Both the position numbers and the translations under genes were made by a program. The notes beneath the pieces are model-generated. The model had not been told where the DNA came from. It made no database searches and saw nothing but the letters and a program-made list of their open reading frames with translations. Of a stretch of DNA of 13,754 nt, positions 13,697 to 13,754 are shown piece by piece (within the stretch, counting starts at the first letter, position 1; each line of letters begins with the position of its first letter). Origin of the DNA: an uncultured bacterium (lineage in GTDB: Bacteria > Cyanobacteriota > Vampirovibrionia > Gastranaerophilales > Gastranaerophilaceae). Location: positions 1 through 13,754 of the forward strand of contig URRM01000043.1 of assembly GCA_900550295.1 (NCBI GenBank), in the 5' to 3' direction.

Positions 13697-13754
13697 AGTA
13701 AATTCATTATGCGAAAGTTTTGAAAGAATCATCAGAGTTCTTTTTGATTACAGA

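Overview
This is an AT-rich bacterial window with short intergenic gaps, ordinary housekeeping genes and mostly Shine-Dalgarno-led starts. The likely source is an uncultured gut member of the Vampirovibrionia/Gastranaerophilales (non-photosynthetic relatives of cyanobacteria) or a similar low-GC lineage. The clues are the base composition, a group 3 (SigF-like) sigma factor placed directly before a prepilin peptidase, and lineage-specific proteins with Ser/Lys/Asn-rich N-termini. This assignment is inference and is not proven by any marker seen here.

Layout. Positions 1-580 hold the tail of an upstream terminator, a small orphan gene (127-489) and its own terminator. Positions 581-5771 are a minus-strand block of nucleic-acid and nucleotide quality-control genes: a SEC-C zinc-motif protein and a NUDIX hydrolase (one operon), then tag (3-methyladenine glycosylase) and ybaK (aminoacyl-tRNA deacylase) coupled by a TAATG overlap, then uvrB. 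A divergent promoter region (5772-5890) leads into ffh on the plus strand. After it come an ECF-type sigma factor and its membrane zinc-finger anti-sigma factor. The anti-sigma gene interlocks tail-to-tail with a minus-strand operon of a SigF-like sigma factor and a prepilin peptidase. A 264-bp divergent region (10296-10559) separates that operon from a large plus-strand gene (10560-13133). This gene encodes an 857-residue DHH/DHHA1 phosphoesterase with an extra N-terminal domain that looks HIRAN-like and a basic Lys/Gly/His tail. A strong GNRA-loop terminator closes the gene. The last ~550 bp contain no gene and are packed with dispersed-repeat modules starting ATGTCATCCC, including a 116-bp unit in tandem and two short elements with terminal inverted repeats.

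How the genes fit together. UvrB, Tag, YbaK and the NUDIX enzyme each correct or remove damaged or mischarged molecules, so the minus block reads as a maintenance neighbourhood. Ffh and the prepilin peptidase serve membrane protein targeting and pilin processing. The two sigma factors are the regulatory core: one has a cognate membrane anti-sigma partner, and the other is co-transcribed with pilus-processing machinery.

The most interesting items are: the predicted HIRAN-like + DHH fusion; a perfect 12-bp inverted repeat spanning the ECF sigma start codon; an anti-sigma factor with a second, zinc-ligand-free copy of its zinc-finger domain; a shared -10/start-codon motif at uvrB and tag that suggests leaderless mRNAs; an 11-bp direct repeat spaced two helical turns apart upstream of the DHH gene; and the nested repeat array at the right end.
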